Notes: a model not told the origin generated them from the sequence alone. Positions 34,109 to 45,318 are shown, counted from the first letter of the stretch. The stretch is 64,000 nt of DNA from Salinigranum rubrum (GCF_002906575.1 NZ_CP026309.1:1488001-1552000); one strand, 5' to 3'. Numbers and translations: made by a program.

Positions 34109-35380
34109 TCAGCGAATCCGTGCGTGGTACGACCCGAGGAGGCCGCCGTCGTCCGTGGATGTGGGTGTGGGCGTAGGCGTGGGTGTGTGTGTCGCCGTGG
34201 AGGACGGGGTCGCCGTCGCGGGTTCCGCGGTCGGGGTGACGCTCCCGTCGCTCTCGCCGCCTCCGAGCAGGCCACCGTCGTCGCTCGGTGTCGCCGTCGT
34301 GGTCGGCGTGGATGTCGGCGCTGGTGCTGGTGTCGACGTCGGTGCCACGCCCGTGCTCGCCGTCTCCCTCTCGGTCCGTTCGCCCTCGCCGTCGCCGGCC
34401 GATTCCGCTCCCCCGGAGGCTCCGGCGTCGGGTTTGGTCCCGAAGATGTCGGTCTCGACGGTCTTCGTGTAGTCGAGCGCGGTCAGCGGTACCTCGACCG
34501 TCGTGGCGCGGAGGTCGAGGCGGGCCGAGAAGTCGATTTCTAACTCCGAGACCTGGTTCCGCTCGATGTGCGTCACCCACCATCCGTCGAGGTTCTCGTT
34601 TCGAATCCGCGTGGTCGTCTCGATGGTGCGCGTCTCGCCCGGCGGGACGACGACGCCGCTCTCGGTCGCACCCTCCCCCAGCGTGACGCCGTTCATCGAG
34701 AGGTCGTAGCCGAGTTCGGTGGTGCCGACGGGGTACGACTTGGGGTTGTAGACGACGAACGCGACGCGGAGTTCGGTGGTCTCGTTCGTCACCTCACCCC
34801 ACGTCGCGTTCGTCTCGTTGATGTAGAGGACGGGATCGGAGACGAGCGGTGCGCTGGCGTTCACCGGTTGCGGGCGAGAGGAGTTGAACTGCGACAGGAG
34901 GTCGGTGTCGATAGAACGGGTGACCTGCGGCGCGCCGAACGTCGCGCCGGCCGTCGAGGAGTGGACGTCGGCGTCGACCGTCAGCGTGGTCTGTTCGCCG
35001 TTGCGGACGTGGCTCACCCACCACGCGGGGATGCGCTCGTTGGCCATCCGCGTGGTGAAGGGCAGGGTCGACGTGCCTCGCGGGACCGAGACGCCCGTTT
35101 TGGTGCCCTCCGCCATCCGAACCCCGTTCATCTCGACGGCGTAGTCGACGGTGAGGCCGCTGAGGGAGGCGCCGAAGGGGTTCGGGTTCGAGACGGTCAG
35201 ATTCGATTCGATGGCGGTCGTCGTCTCGTTGACGCCGCCGAACCGGTTCTCGACGCCCGTCACCGACGGGGTTCCGAGGACGCCCGCGGCGAACGCCGCG
35301 CCGGTCGCGACGAGGACGACGAGGACGAGGACGGCCGCGATACGGACGCGGGAGCCGAACAGTGTCGAGCGAACGTCCAT
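34109..35380 (-). CDS. Secreted/anchored LEA14 (WHy) repeat protein with Thr/Pro/Ser stalk
   Basis: 423 residues. An N-terminal membrane helix (about 13-36, AAVLVLVVLVATGAAFAAGV) is followed by two LEA14-like WHy domains (about 45-150 and 180-305). Each has the pattern of NPNPFGASLSGLTVDYAVEM or NPKSYPVGTTELGYDLSMNG and a repeated WW motif (IPAWWVSHVRNGEQ and LDGWWVTHIERNQ). The last 100 residues are a low-complexity Thr/Pro/Ser/Ala stalk containing two DDGGLLG motifs, the second five residues before the C-terminal ARIR. Such beta domains bind hydrophobic surfaces or protect at low water activity; the function here is unknown. It faces outward from the cell. Confidence 0.82.
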   Translation of the reverse strand: MDVRSTLFGSRVRIAAVLVLVVLVATGAAFAAGVLGTPSVTGVENRFGGVNETTTAIESNLTVSNPNPFGASLSGLTVDYAVEMNGVRMAEGTKTGVSVPRGTSTLPFTTRMANERIPAWWVSHVRNGEQTTLTVDADVHSSTAGATFGAPQVTRSIDTDLLSQFNSSRPQPVNASAPLVSDPVLYINETNATWGEVTNETTELRVAFVVYNPKSYPVGTTELGYDLSMNGVTLGEGATESGVVVPPGETRTIETTTRIRNENLDGWWVTHIERNQVSELEIDFSARLDLRATTVEVPLTALDYTKTVETDIFGTKPDAGASGGAESAGDGEGERTERETASTGVAPTSTPAPAPTSTPTTTATPSDDGGLLGGGESDGSVTPTAEPATATPSSTATHTPTPTPTPTSTDDGGLLGSYHARIR

Positions 35381-35481
35381 ACTCCCGAATTCGTTTCAGA
35401 GTGCAAAAAACTCTCGAATACAGACGGGTCGGCGTCCGCGGTGTCGAATGAACTAAGTAGACACTCGCGCTTCCCCGTGGT

Positions 35482-35661
35482 ATGGAAGCGTCTGTCGGTT
35501 CGGACAAGGGGATCGGGTTCGCGGTGATGCTGTCGCTCCTGACGCTCGTCGGCGGCGCGGTGATGCTCGCCGGGCCGGGCCAACTGGCGAAAGCGTGGGG
35601 CTTCGCGCTGGCGATGGTCGCCGCGATGCTCGCCGTCGTCTTCACGCAGCTGTACTGGTAA
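35482..35661 (+). CDS. 59-residue two-helix membrane protein
   Basis: ATG 35482 to TAA 35659-35661 encodes MEASVGSDKGIGFAVMLSLL and two hydrophobic helices (about 11-30 and 37-57) joined by GPGQLAKAW. It has standard haloarchaeal codon use and its own start context, and resembles small conserved haloarchaeal membrane proteins (DUF7525-like in my memory). Function unknown. Confidence 0.72.
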   Translation: MEASVGSDKGIGFAVMLSLLTLVGGAVMLAGPGQLAKAWGFALAMVAAMLAVVFTQLYW

Positions 35662-35728
35662 CCATCCGATTCTCTCGACTGGTAGCGGACAGGTAACCGT
35701 TAAGAACGTCCCAGCCTAACCTTCAACG

Positions 35729-35953
35729 ATGACCGAATACACCGAGGAAGAGAAGCGGATCGTCGCTTACCTGCGAGAGAGCGTCTCGTGCGGGGAGCGA
35801 TACTTCCGCGCGAAGAACATCGCCGAGGCGATCGGCCTCTCGGCGAAGCAGGTTGGGGCCCGCCTGCCCGCGCTCGCCGAGAAGTCCGACGAGGTCGAGA
35901 TCGAAAAGTGGGGCCGCGCACGGTCGACGACCTGGCGCGTCACCCCCTCCTGA
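35729..35953 (+). CDS. Small winged-helix-like conserved haloarchaeal protein
   Basis: 74 residues. RIVAYLRESVSCGERYFRAK and NIAEAIGLSAKQVGARLPAL form a helix-turn-helix-like pattern followed by a basic/aromatic C-terminus (WGRARSTTWRV) that would be the wing. This composition is strongly conserved among haloarchaea. It could bind DNA, but no target is known. It sits 67 bases after the 59-residue membrane protein, on the same strand, with an AT-rich stretch containing GTTAAGAACG just upstream. Confidence 0.78.
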   Translation: MTEYTEEEKRIVAYLRESVSCGERYFRAKNIAEAIGLSAKQVGARLPALAEKSDEVEIEKWGRARSTTWRVTPS

Positions 35954-36149
35954 CGGAACGGTTCTCTCTCCCCCGTCGACCCGGTCTCTGGGCTGCGGAT
36001 ACGTGCGTGTGCTCTCCTCTTCTGCCCGATACGCTGTCGTCGAGCGCCGGCGTTCGCGTCGGTAGTCGTCCCACATCGGAGACAGTCGGTTCGGCGGTGA
36101 TCCGCCCGCCGAACCGCGCTTTTTTATCGACGCCCACGGATACTCATGT

Positions 36150-36584
36150 ATGACAGTCCGTGTCCAGCGGACCTTCGAGTTCGACGCTCCGGGCGAGCGC
36201 GTCTGGGAGTTCATCTCCGACCCTGGGAAACGCGCCGAGGCGATCAGCGTCGTCGAACGGTTCGACGTCCACGACGACGGCAAGCGAGCGACCTGGCACA
36301 TCTCCCTGCCCATCCCCGTGATCAATCAGACGGCCGAGGTGGAGACACGAGACGTCGTCGTCGAGCCGCCGCGGTACGTCAAGTTCGTCGGCAAGTCGTC
36401 GGTGATGCGCGTCACGGGCGAACACACCATCGAGAACGTCGGCGACGACCAGTGTCGCCTCCGCAACGAGTTCGTCGTCGACGGGCGACTCCCGGGGGTC
36501 GAACGGTTCTTCAAGAAGAACCTCGACCGCGAACTCCGCAACCTCGAACAGGCGCTCCGTCGCGACCTCGAACTCACGGCGTGA
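36150..36584 (+). CDS. SRPBCC (START/polyketide-cyclase-like) protein
   Basis: 144 residues. VRVQRTFEFDAPGERVWEFI (3-22) with the following helix, the long antiparallel sheet (EAISVVERFDVHDDGKRATW, about 29-48) and the C-terminal helix (GVERFFKKNLDRELRNLEQA) give the hydrophobic-pocket SRPBCC fold that binds lipids or other small ligands. Overlap with the following nitrilase gene (one base between stop and ATG) suggests co-transcription. Ligand unknown. Confidence 0.85.
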   Translation: MTVRVQRTFEFDAPGERVWEFISDPGKRAEAISVVERFDVHDDGKRATWHISLPIPVINQTAEVETRDVVVEPPRYVKFVGKSSVMRVTGEHTIENVGDDQCRLRNEFVVDGRLPGVERFFKKNLDRELRNLEQALRRDLELTA

Positions 36585-36585
36585 G

Positions 36586-37395
36586 ATGCAGCTCACACTC
36601 GTCCAACTCGAACAGCGCGCCGGGGACGTCGACGGGAACCGAGCGCGCGCGGCCGACGCCATCGAGCGGGCGGCCGCACGGGGTGCCGACCTCGTCGCCC
36701 TCCCGGAACTGTGGAACGTCGGGTACTTCGCCTTCGACTCGTACGCCCGCGAGGCGGAGGGCATCGAGGGGCCGACCCTCACGGAGTTGAGCGCCCTCGC
36801 CGACCGTCACGACGTCGCTTTGCTCGCGGGGAGTATCGTCGAGGACCTCGCCGCGTCGGCCGACAGCGGGGTCGACGTGCCCGCCGAGGAGGGCCTCGCG
36901 AACACCACCGTCTTCTTCGACCGCGAGGGGAGGAGACGGGGCGTCTACCGCAAACACCACCTCTTCGGCTACGGCTCCGCGGAGACGCGGCTGCTCACGC
37001 CCGGCGAACGCCTCCCCACGGTGGAGTTCGAGGGCTTCACCCTCGGTTTCACCACGTGTTACGACCTACGCTTCCCCGAACTCTACCGCGACCTCACGGA
37101 GATGGGCGCGACGCTCGTCCTCGTCCCGAGCGCGTGGCCCTACCCGCGGGTGGAACACTGGCAGACCCTCGCGCGCGCCCGGGCCATCGAGAACCTCACG
37201 TACCTGGCGACGATCAACGGCTCCGCGACGTTCGACGAGGGGACGCTCCTGGGGCGGTCGACCGTCTACGACCCGTGGGGGACGCCGCTCGCGAGCGCCG
37301 GCGACGACCCCGCGCTCGTCTCCGCGGAGGTGACGCCCGAGCGCGTCAACGAAGTCAGAGACGACTTCCCAGCCTGGGAAGACCGGCGGCGGTGA
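36586..37395 (+). CDS. Carbon-nitrogen hydrolase (nitrilase superfamily)
   Basis: 269 residues with the full Glu-Lys-Cys triad: Glu41 (LPELWN), Lys123 (YRKHHLFG) and Cys158 (TTCYDLRFPEL). These enzymes hydrolyse amides or nitriles. The sequence is closest in feel to omega-amidase/Nit2-like members, which would deaminate alpha-ketoglutaramate, but substrate cannot be fixed. Starts immediately after the SRPBCC gene, so the two form a small operon. Confidence 0.9.
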   Translation: MQLTLVQLEQRAGDVDGNRARAADAIERAAARGADLVALPELWNVGYFAFDSYAREAEGIEGPTLTELSALADRHDVALLAGSIVEDLAASADSGVDVPAEEGLANTTVFFDREGRRRGVYRKHHLFGYGSAETRLLTPGERLPTVEFEGFTLGFTTCYDLRFPELYRDLTEMGATLVLVPSAWPYPRVEHWQTLARARAIENLTYLATINGSATFDEGTLLGRSTVYDPWGTPLASAGDDPALVSAEVTPERVNEVRDDFPAWEDRRR

Positions 37396-37994
37396 GTCAC
37401 TCGCTCACACGATATTATGCCCACAGCGTCCGCCGCTGTCGGTGGGTTTAACTCGTTGCTCTTCTTAGCGATGATTGCCAACGGACGACGCTTTTCTCGT
37501 CGAAGTTGGCACTCAACAAATCCGCCGCGCCACCGCCACAGTATCGGGGTCTGCTGTGGCACTCGAACCCGGACCGCTCGGCCACCCCCTGAGCCCGGCA
37601 GGGAACGGCCTCGCCTCCGGTTCATCACTCCACCGCGCCTCCCGTTTCCGTTTTGACTCGTTCCACAGGTCGCGAGCAGGGTCTCTGGACGGTGTAACGC
37701 GACCCGAACCGTCTCCCCCTCGGCGACCGTCCGAGCCGCCGCCGAATCGGCCGCCGTGGACACGGCGACTGCGGCGTACGCGCGGTGAGAAACCTCGGAC
37801 CACCCCAACCGGTCGCTCGTCTGCGGAACGCCCGAGCGCGTCCCGCACGGCTGGCGAGACGGCTTCGCCGTCTCGCTCTGTTCCTCGCGTGCCGACCGCA
37901 CCTTCACCTCCTGCACGAGCCTCGCTCGACTCGCAGTCTCTCCGCGCACTGACGCCGAAAAACGCGCGAGTCGGAACCGGCCGAACCAGCCCGG
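37396..37994. other. 599-base gene-free region with hairpins and tRNA-like words
   Basis: No credible protein gene. A stem-loop at 37477-37510 has arms GCCAAC/GTTGGC and CGACG/CGTCG around CTTTTCT. A second, GCCACAG (37535-37541) and CTGTGGC (37554-37560), has a 12-base loop. On the minus strand, 37587-37558 reads GGGGTGGCCGAGCGGT then GGGTTCGAGT, like a tRNA-Leu/Ser D arm joined directly to a T loop with no anticodon arm. It may be tRNA-derived debris or a structured RNA. Downstream to 37994 the sequence is GC-rich and shows nothing further. Confidence 0.4.
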
Positions 37995-39521
37995 TCAGTC
38001 CTCTTTCGTCTTGATGTCCGCCGACAGCCCCTGTGCCATCTGGATGTCCTTCGAGTTGTTGAGCGTCCACGCCGTGCGCTCGGTGACGGCCTCGATGACT
38101 TCTCTCGCACTGGGATAGCCGTTGCCGGACTTCTTCACGCCGCCGAACGGCAACTGGACCTCCGCGCCGATACAGGGGAGGTTCCCGTACGCCAGTCCGA
38201 CCTCGGCGTGGTCGCGGTAGTAGTTGATCTGGCGGTAGTCCTCGGAGATGACGGCGCCGGCGAGGCCGTAGTCGGTGTCGTTGTGGATTTCGACGGCCTC
38301 CTCGATGTCGCCCGAGTACTTCAGGAGGGCGACGTGCGGGCCGAACACCTCCTCGTGGGTGCAGCGGAGGTCCTCGTACGCGTCGGCCTCGTAGACGAAC
38401 GGGCCGACCCAGTGTCCCGCCTCGTGGCCGTCGGGAATCTCGTCCTCGTCCAGTTCCGTCCGGTCGACGAGGACGTTCACGTCCTCTCGCTTCGCGAGGT
38501 CGTTGTACTTGGTGACCTTCTCGACGTGGGCCGCCTCGATGAGCGGCCCCATGAACGTGTTCTCGTCCAGCGGGTCGCCGACGGCGACGTCGGCGGCGAT
38601 GTCGACGAAGCGCTCCTTGAACTCGTCGTACACCTCCTCGTGGACGATCAGGCGTTCCGAGGAGACACAGCGCTGGCCCGTCGTCTTGAACGAACTCATC
38701 ACCGCGGAGTGGACGGCCACGTCGAGGTCGGCCTGCTCGGTGACGACGATGCCGTTCTTGCCGCCCATCTCACACGCCGCGAGTTTGCCGGGTTCGCCGC
38801 CGACCTTCGAGGCCACCTCGTGGCCCACCTCCGCCGAACCGGTGAAGAGCACCGTGTCGACCCGGGAGTCGTCGACGATTGCCGCGCCGGCGTCGCCGAA
38901 GCCCTGCACCATGTTGAACACGCCGTCCGGCATCCCCGTGTCGTCGAACATCTCGGCGATGATCTGCGCACACCACGGCGTCTGCTCGGCGGGCTTCCAC
39001 ACCACCGTGTTCCCCTCGACGAGCGCGACGGCCATGTGCCAGAAGGGGATGGCGACCGGGAAGTTCCAGGGGGTGATACAGCCGACGACGCCGCGGGGCT
39101 TGCGGCGCATGTAGGCGTCCTTCGACGGGATTTCGCTCGGGACCACGTCACCCTTGGGGTGACGGGCGTCGGCGGCGGCCCACTCGACCATGTGGTACGC
39201 CTCGACGACGTCCGCCCGGCCCTCCGATATCTCCTTGCCGCACTCCTTCGTGACGATTTCGGCGAGTTCGTCGGTGCGCTCGCGGAGTTCGTGGTATATC
39301 TCCCAGAGGTACTCGGCGCGGTCGATGTGGGAGAGTCCGCGCCACTCCTCGAACGTCTCCTCGGCGGTTGCGAGCGCCGCGTCGACGTCGGCCTCGGTTC
39401 CCTGTCTGAACGTCGCGAGCGTCTCGCCCGTCGCGGGGTTCTCGCTCTCGAACGTCTCCGTCCCCGAGCCCTGGGTCCACTCGCCGTCGATGTAGTGCGC
39501 GTAGACGTCGTCTCCTGACAT
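37995..39521 (-). CDS. NAD(P)-dependent aldehyde dehydrogenase, candidate P5C dehydrogenase
   Basis: 508 residues with full aldehyde dehydrogenase chemistry: Asn153 in TPWNFP, Glu251 in CEMGGKN, and the nucleophile Cys285 in TTGQRCVSSERL. It oxidises an aldehyde to the acid with NAD(P). The nearby proline dehydrogenase gene (3.4 kb away, same strand) makes glutamate-semialdehyde dehydrogenase a reasonable guess, but the motifs do not separate that from other aldehydes. It is divergent from the HTH_10 regulator with 119 bases between, suggesting local control. Confidence 0.9.
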   Translation of the reverse strand: MSGDDVYAHYIDGEWTQGSGTETFESENPATGETLATFRQGTEADVDAALATAEETFEEWRGLSHIDRAEYLWEIYHELRERTDELAEIVTKECGKEISEGRADVVEAYHMVEWAAADARHPKGDVVPSEIPSKDAYMRRKPRGVVGCITPWNFPVAIPFWHMAVALVEGNTVVWKPAEQTPWCAQIIAEMFDDTGMPDGVFNMVQGFGDAGAAIVDDSRVDTVLFTGSAEVGHEVASKVGGEPGKLAACEMGGKNGIVVTEQADLDVAVHSAVMSSFKTTGQRCVSSERLIVHEEVYDEFKERFVDIAADVAVGDPLDENTFMGPLIEAAHVEKVTKYNDLAKREDVNVLVDRTELDEDEIPDGHEAGHWVGPFVYEADAYEDLRCTHEEVFGPHVALLKYSGDIEEAVEIHNDTDYGLAGAVISEDYRQINYYRDHAEVGLAYGNLPCIGAEVQLPFGGVKKSGNGYPSAREVIEAVTERTAWTLNNSKDIQMAQGLSADIKTKED

Positions 39522-39640
39522 GGTTCGAGAGACACGTATCCAACACTAATAGCTGTAGCCGTCCATGGAAGGGTCCGGTCCCCACGCCCCGGCAACGAAT
39601 CTATGGTAAACCTCATCACACGCGAGCGACAACGGCCGGT

Positions 39641-40357
39641 ATGAGCAGCGAGACGGTCTCAGGGGGGACGCGGCTGACGCTGGACCTCTGGCATCCGAAC
39701 TGCTGGGCACTGGAGGCGACGTCGGAGTGTCCCGGCGGCATCCTCGCCCACGCCATCTACGACGCACCGACGGCCGCCGGCGAGACGGTCAACGGGCTGT
39801 TCACCGCCTACGGTGACTCGGAGACCGAAGTCGAGACGCTCCTGGACCACATCCGCGACTCACGGCTCACCGGCGGCGTCCAGGAACTCAAAGCGCGCTT
39901 CGGCCAGCCCGGTCGGGACATCTCGCCCGGGAACGCGGCCCGGGAGTTCTTCTTGGAGTACGATCCGAGCGACATGATCTGTCCGAAGCTCGTCCGCCAG
40001 GGGTTCGTTCACAGCGCCCCGTGTCGTATCGAGGACGGTCGCGAGTTCTGGCAGGTGGTCTACGCGGGCGAACGCGAGCGCATCGAGCCCGGGCTCGACG
40101 TCATCCGCGAGGAGGAAGACGCCGACATCGACGTCGCCCGCATCGCCTCGTCGGGGTCGGCCAGTTCCGAGCGCGCCCGCCGCCTCGACACGCTCACGCC
40201 GAGCCAGCGCGAGGTGTTCGACCTCGCCCGGGAGCAGGGCTACTACGAGTGGCCCCGGGGGGTCTCCACCCGCGAACTGGCCGACGAACTCGGCGTCTCG
40301 AAGACGACGCTGTTGGAGCACCTGCGAAAGGCGGAAGCGAAGCTGCTGGATCCGTAG
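39641..40357 (+). CDS. Bat-type (HTH_10) transcriptional regulator
   Basis: 238 residues. The C-terminal HTH_10 domain is plain: LTPSQREVFDLAREQGYYEW followed by STRELADELGVSKTTLLEHL and KAEAKLL (about 182-236). The N-terminal domain (LTLDLWHPNCWALEATSECP and later) is the sensory half found in haloarchaeal regulators of carbon and amino-acid use, with cysteines at 21, 30 and 113 that might bind metal or sense redox. Divergent from the aldehyde dehydrogenase, it probably regulates that gene and perhaps proline dehydrogenase. Confidence 0.87.
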   Translation: MSSETVSGGTRLTLDLWHPNCWALEATSECPGGILAHAIYDAPTAAGETVNGLFTAYGDSETEVETLLDHIRDSRLTGGVQELKARFGQPGRDISPGNAAREFFLEYDPSDMICPKLVRQGFVHSAPCRIEDGREFWQVVYAGERERIEPGLDVIREEEDADIDVARIASSGSASSERARRLDTLTPSQREVFDLAREQGYYEWPRGVSTRELADELGVSKTTLLEHLRKAEAKLLDP

Positions 40358-40611
40358 CCGAGCACCGCCGTTCGACGGGCGTGCCGTCGGCGACGGCGCG
40401 TGTCGAGCGATTGCCACGGTCAGCAGGGGTCGCTGCCGCGTCACCCGACGACCGTCACGGTCGCGCGCCGTCCGACGACCGTCCCGAAACCGCACTCAGG
40501 AACGGATTTTCGGCGGCGCTGGCGAACCCGTCGCGCGGAGCGCTCCTCCGACGAATCTCGGTCTCCACGATACATTGCTTGTCTTGCCGCAAAAATTCGT
40601 TACCGAATTAG

Positions 40612-42792
<2,181 letters not shown>

Positions 42793-42880
42793 TCTGAGCC
42801 ACGGGCCGTCCCCCGACTGCGGACAGCGTCTCGGTGGCGCGCGGTCAGGGTTCCCCGTCGGCCGCGCATCCGTACCGTGA

Positions 42881-42899
42881 CGCCGCTTCGAACGCGGCG
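42881..42899. terminator. Hairpin between convergent katG and proline dehydrogenase
   Basis: CGCCGC (42881-42886) and GCGGCG (42894-42899) flank the loop TTCGAAC. Its place between two convergent stop codons suggests a shared transcript end, but there is no strong T tract. Confidence 0.35.
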
Positions 42900-42919
42900 G
42901 GCGTGGGGTGTCAGGCGAG

Positions 42920-43756
42920 TCAGTTCCCGACCACCGCTCGAAGCGCGAACAGGGCGTTCTCCTTTCGCTCTCTGATCCGCCGATAGAAGTACGAGAACCA
43001 CTTCGACCCGTAGGGGATGTACTGCCAGACCTCGTACTCGTCGGCGAGTTCGAACTGCGCGCTCTCGCGGACGCCCATCAGCATCTGCACCTCGAAGTCG
43101 GTGCCGTACTCGGTGTGGAGGTCACGCGCGTAGTCGATCATGGCGGGGTCGTGACTCCCGACGGCGACGCCGCCCTCGAACTCGCGGAACATGAGTTCGA
43201 GGTACTCCTTGTAGACGCGGTCGACCTCGCTCTTCTTCTTGTACGCGATTTCCCTTGGCTCGTCGTACGCGCCCTTGACGAGTCGGACCTTGCCGGGGAG
43301 CGGTGCCAACCGTTTCAGGTCCTCGCCCGTCCGCTTGAGGTTCGCCTGCGTACACACACCGACCATCCCGTCGGTCTCGCGGGCGAGGCGCTCGTAGGCG
43401 TCGAGCGTCACGTCCGTCGTCGTGTGGTCTTCCATGTCGACCCAGACGAACACCCCTCGGTTCGACGCGCGGTCGACGATGCGCGCGAGGTTCTCCTCGA
43501 ACACCTCGCCACCCACGTCGAGGCCGATCTGCGAGGGTTTCACGGAGACACACGCGTCGACGCCCGACTCGTCGATGGCGTCGACGAGGGCGACGTAGGC
43601 GTCGGCGTCCTCGTCGGCCGGCGGTCGGTCGTGGTAGTGTTCGCCGAGGAGGTTGAGGATGCCCTTGACGCCGCGTTCGTTCAGTTCCCGGACGTGTTCG
43701 AGCGCCGTCTCCGGGTCTTCCCCCGCGACGAAGTTGCTCGCAATGGGCGGTATCAT
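42920..43756 (-). CDS. Proline dehydrogenase (FAD-dependent, single-domain)
   Basis: 278 residues folding as a TIM barrel of the PutA/PRODH family. The motifs VSVKPSQIGLDVG (about 70-82), FVWVDMEDHTTTDVTLDAYE, RLVKGAYDEPREIAYKKK (about 156-173) and the C-terminal YIPYGSKWFSYFYRRIRER signature supply FAD- and substrate-binding residues. It oxidises proline to pyrroline-5-carboxylate and passes electrons to the membrane quinone pool. The aldehyde dehydrogenase near 38 kb on the same strand may complete conversion to glutamate. Confidence 0.93.
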   Translation of the reverse strand: MIPPIASNFVAGEDPETALEHVRELNERGVKGILNLLGEHYHDRPPADEDADAYVALVDAIDESGVDACVSVKPSQIGLDVGGEVFEENLARIVDRASNRGVFVWVDMEDHTTTDVTLDAYERLARETDGMVGVCTQANLKRTGEDLKRLAPLPGKVRLVKGAYDEPREIAYKKKSEVDRVYKEYLELMFREFEGGVAVGSHDPAMIDYARDLHTEYGTDFEVQMLMGVRESAQFELADEYEVWQYIPYGSKWFSYFYRRIRERKENALFALRAVVGN

Positions 43757-43944
43757 ACCACGTCTTACCGGGCGTTCCCTCTAAAGGGTGGACCCTACCA
43801 TACAATCCAGCCGCCCCCCGCGTGAATCAAACAACGACCGGCGAGAACGTGACGCTGCCCGGGAGCGAGACACTGTCTCGCGGCCCCTACCATGGGCGGT
43901 TTCATCTATAAGCCTGGTCTCTCGATACCACGTGATAGTTCGCC

Positions 43945-45318
43945 ATGAAACCGACTCGCATGCAGAACTGGACACGTAGGGACCTCGTCAAACTCTCCGG
44001 CCTCGGCCTCGTCGGACTGGCCGGCTGTCTGGAAGACTCGGGCGATTCGGGCGGCTCGGGCGACTCGGGTGGCTCCGGCGGTTCGGGTGACTCGGGGGGC
44101 TCCGGGGACTCCGGCGGTTCGGACGACTCGGGCGGCTCCGACGGTGAGGACACCTCGACGGAGTCCGACTCCGGCGGTGACTCGGGCGGGATGGACACCT
44201 ACACCATCGGGATGGTCGACGCGCTCACCGGCTCGCTCGCCCCGTACGGCCAGCGGAATCAGCGGGGGAAGGACCTCGCGCTCGCGGCCATCAACGAGGC
44301 CGGCATCGGCGACGGCGGTCAACTGGAGGTCGTCGTCGAGGACAGCGAGTCCGCGAATCAGGCGGGTATCAGCGCGGCGCAGAAACTCGTCAACCAGGAC
44401 GGCGTTCCGCTGCTCATCGGGGCGGTCAGTTCGGGCGTCTCCATCGCCATCCACGACTCGGTGACGAACCCGAACGGCGTGGTGCAGATATCGCAGAACT
44501 CCACCTCGCCGCGACTCACGGAGAAGCCGGAACTGAACCGGATGTCGCCCGCGGGGACGGAGAAGTGGACCGCGCTCGCGAACCTCGTGAGCGAGGACGG
44601 CCACGACACCGTCGCGGCGACGTGGCTCAACAACGACTACGGGGCGGGGTTCAACGACGTCTTCCCGGAGGAGTTCGACGGCGAGGTCGTCTACAACGAA
44701 CCGCACGACCAGGGGCAGTCCTCGTACTCGGGGACGCTCACGAGCATGGCCTCCACGGACGCCTCCGCGTGGCTGTTCATCACCTACGCCAACGAGTTCA
44801 TCGTGATGGCCAACGAGGCGTTCGACCAGGGGTACAACGAGCAGGTGCAGTACTACGGCGCCGAGTCGACCATCGCCGACGAAATCCTCGGCAACACCCA
44901 GGAGGGCGCGTTCAACGGCATGAAGGGCGTGACCGAGAGCGCCCCCGAAGAACAGGACAACTACCAGACCTTCGTCTCGCAGTTCGAGAGCGAGTACGAC
45001 GCCTCACCCACGGTGTGGTCGGCGTACGCCTACGACGCCGTCGTCGTCTCCGCGCTCGCCGCCGCCGCGGCCGACGAGTTCACCGAGGAGGCGCTGATGG
45101 AGGTCGTCCGCGACGTCACCCGACCCGAGGGGACGGAGGTCACCACGCCGCAGGACGCGCTCGACATGCTCAACGAGGGCGCGTCGGCCTCGGAGATCAA
45201 CTACCAGGGCGTCTCCGGTCCGGTCGACCTCGACGAGAACGGCGACCCGCCGGGCTTCTACCGCGTGTACGGCGTCGAAGACCACGCGTACACCACCATC
45301 GAGTACATCTCCAGCTAA
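43945..45318 (+). CDS. livJ: Branched-chain amino-acid ABC transporter, substrate-binding lipoprotein (LivJ-like)
   Basis: 457 residues. A twin-arginine signal (TRRDLVKLSGLG, 10-21) and lipobox Cys28 (LAGC) give Tat export and lipid anchoring. Residues about 29-78 are a Ser/Gly/Asp repeat linker made of GDSGGSG units. The periplasmic-binding-protein fold of the Leu/Ile/Val family follows: TIGMVDALTGSLAPYGQRN, SANQAGISAAQKLVNQDG, DTVAATWLNNDYGAGF. It captures amino acids for the permease and ATPase genes that follow. First gene of the liv operon. Confidence 0.92.
   Translation: MKPTRMQNWTRRDLVKLSGLGLVGLAGCLEDSGDSGGSGDSGGSGGSGDSGGSGDSGGSDDSGGSDGEDTSTESDSGGDSGGMDTYTIGMVDALTGSLAPYGQRNQRGKDLALAAINEAGIGDGGQLEVVVEDSESANQAGISAAQKLVNQDGVPLLIGAVSSGVSIAIHDSVTNPNGVVQISQNSTSPRLTEKPELNRMSPAGTEKWTALANLVSEDGHDTVAATWLNNDYGAGFNDVFPEEFDGEVVYNEPHDQGQSSYSGTLTSMASTDASAWLFITYANEFIVMANEAFDQGYNEQVQYYGAESTIADEILGNTQEGAFNGMKGVTESAPEEQDNYQTFVSQFESEYDASPTVWSAYAYDAVVVSALAAAAADEFTEEALMEVVRDVTRPEGTEVTTPQDALDMLNEGASASEINYQGVSGPVDLDENGDPPGFYRVYGVEDHAYTTIEYISS

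Noticed and set aside
37558-37600. A tRNA gene on the minus strand
   Set aside because: D-arm-like and T-loop-like words occur, but there is no anticodon arm or matching acceptor stem.
37417-38014. Small Pro/Arg-rich frames in the gene-free region at 37.4-38 kb
   Set aside because: No haloarchaeal codon bias or domain; they overlap hairpins and tRNA-like words.
44030-44200. CRISPR-like tandem repeat
   Set aside because: The repeats are short, in-frame Ser/Gly/Asp codons of a lipoprotein linker, with no spacers. No CRISPR array was seen anywhere in the window.
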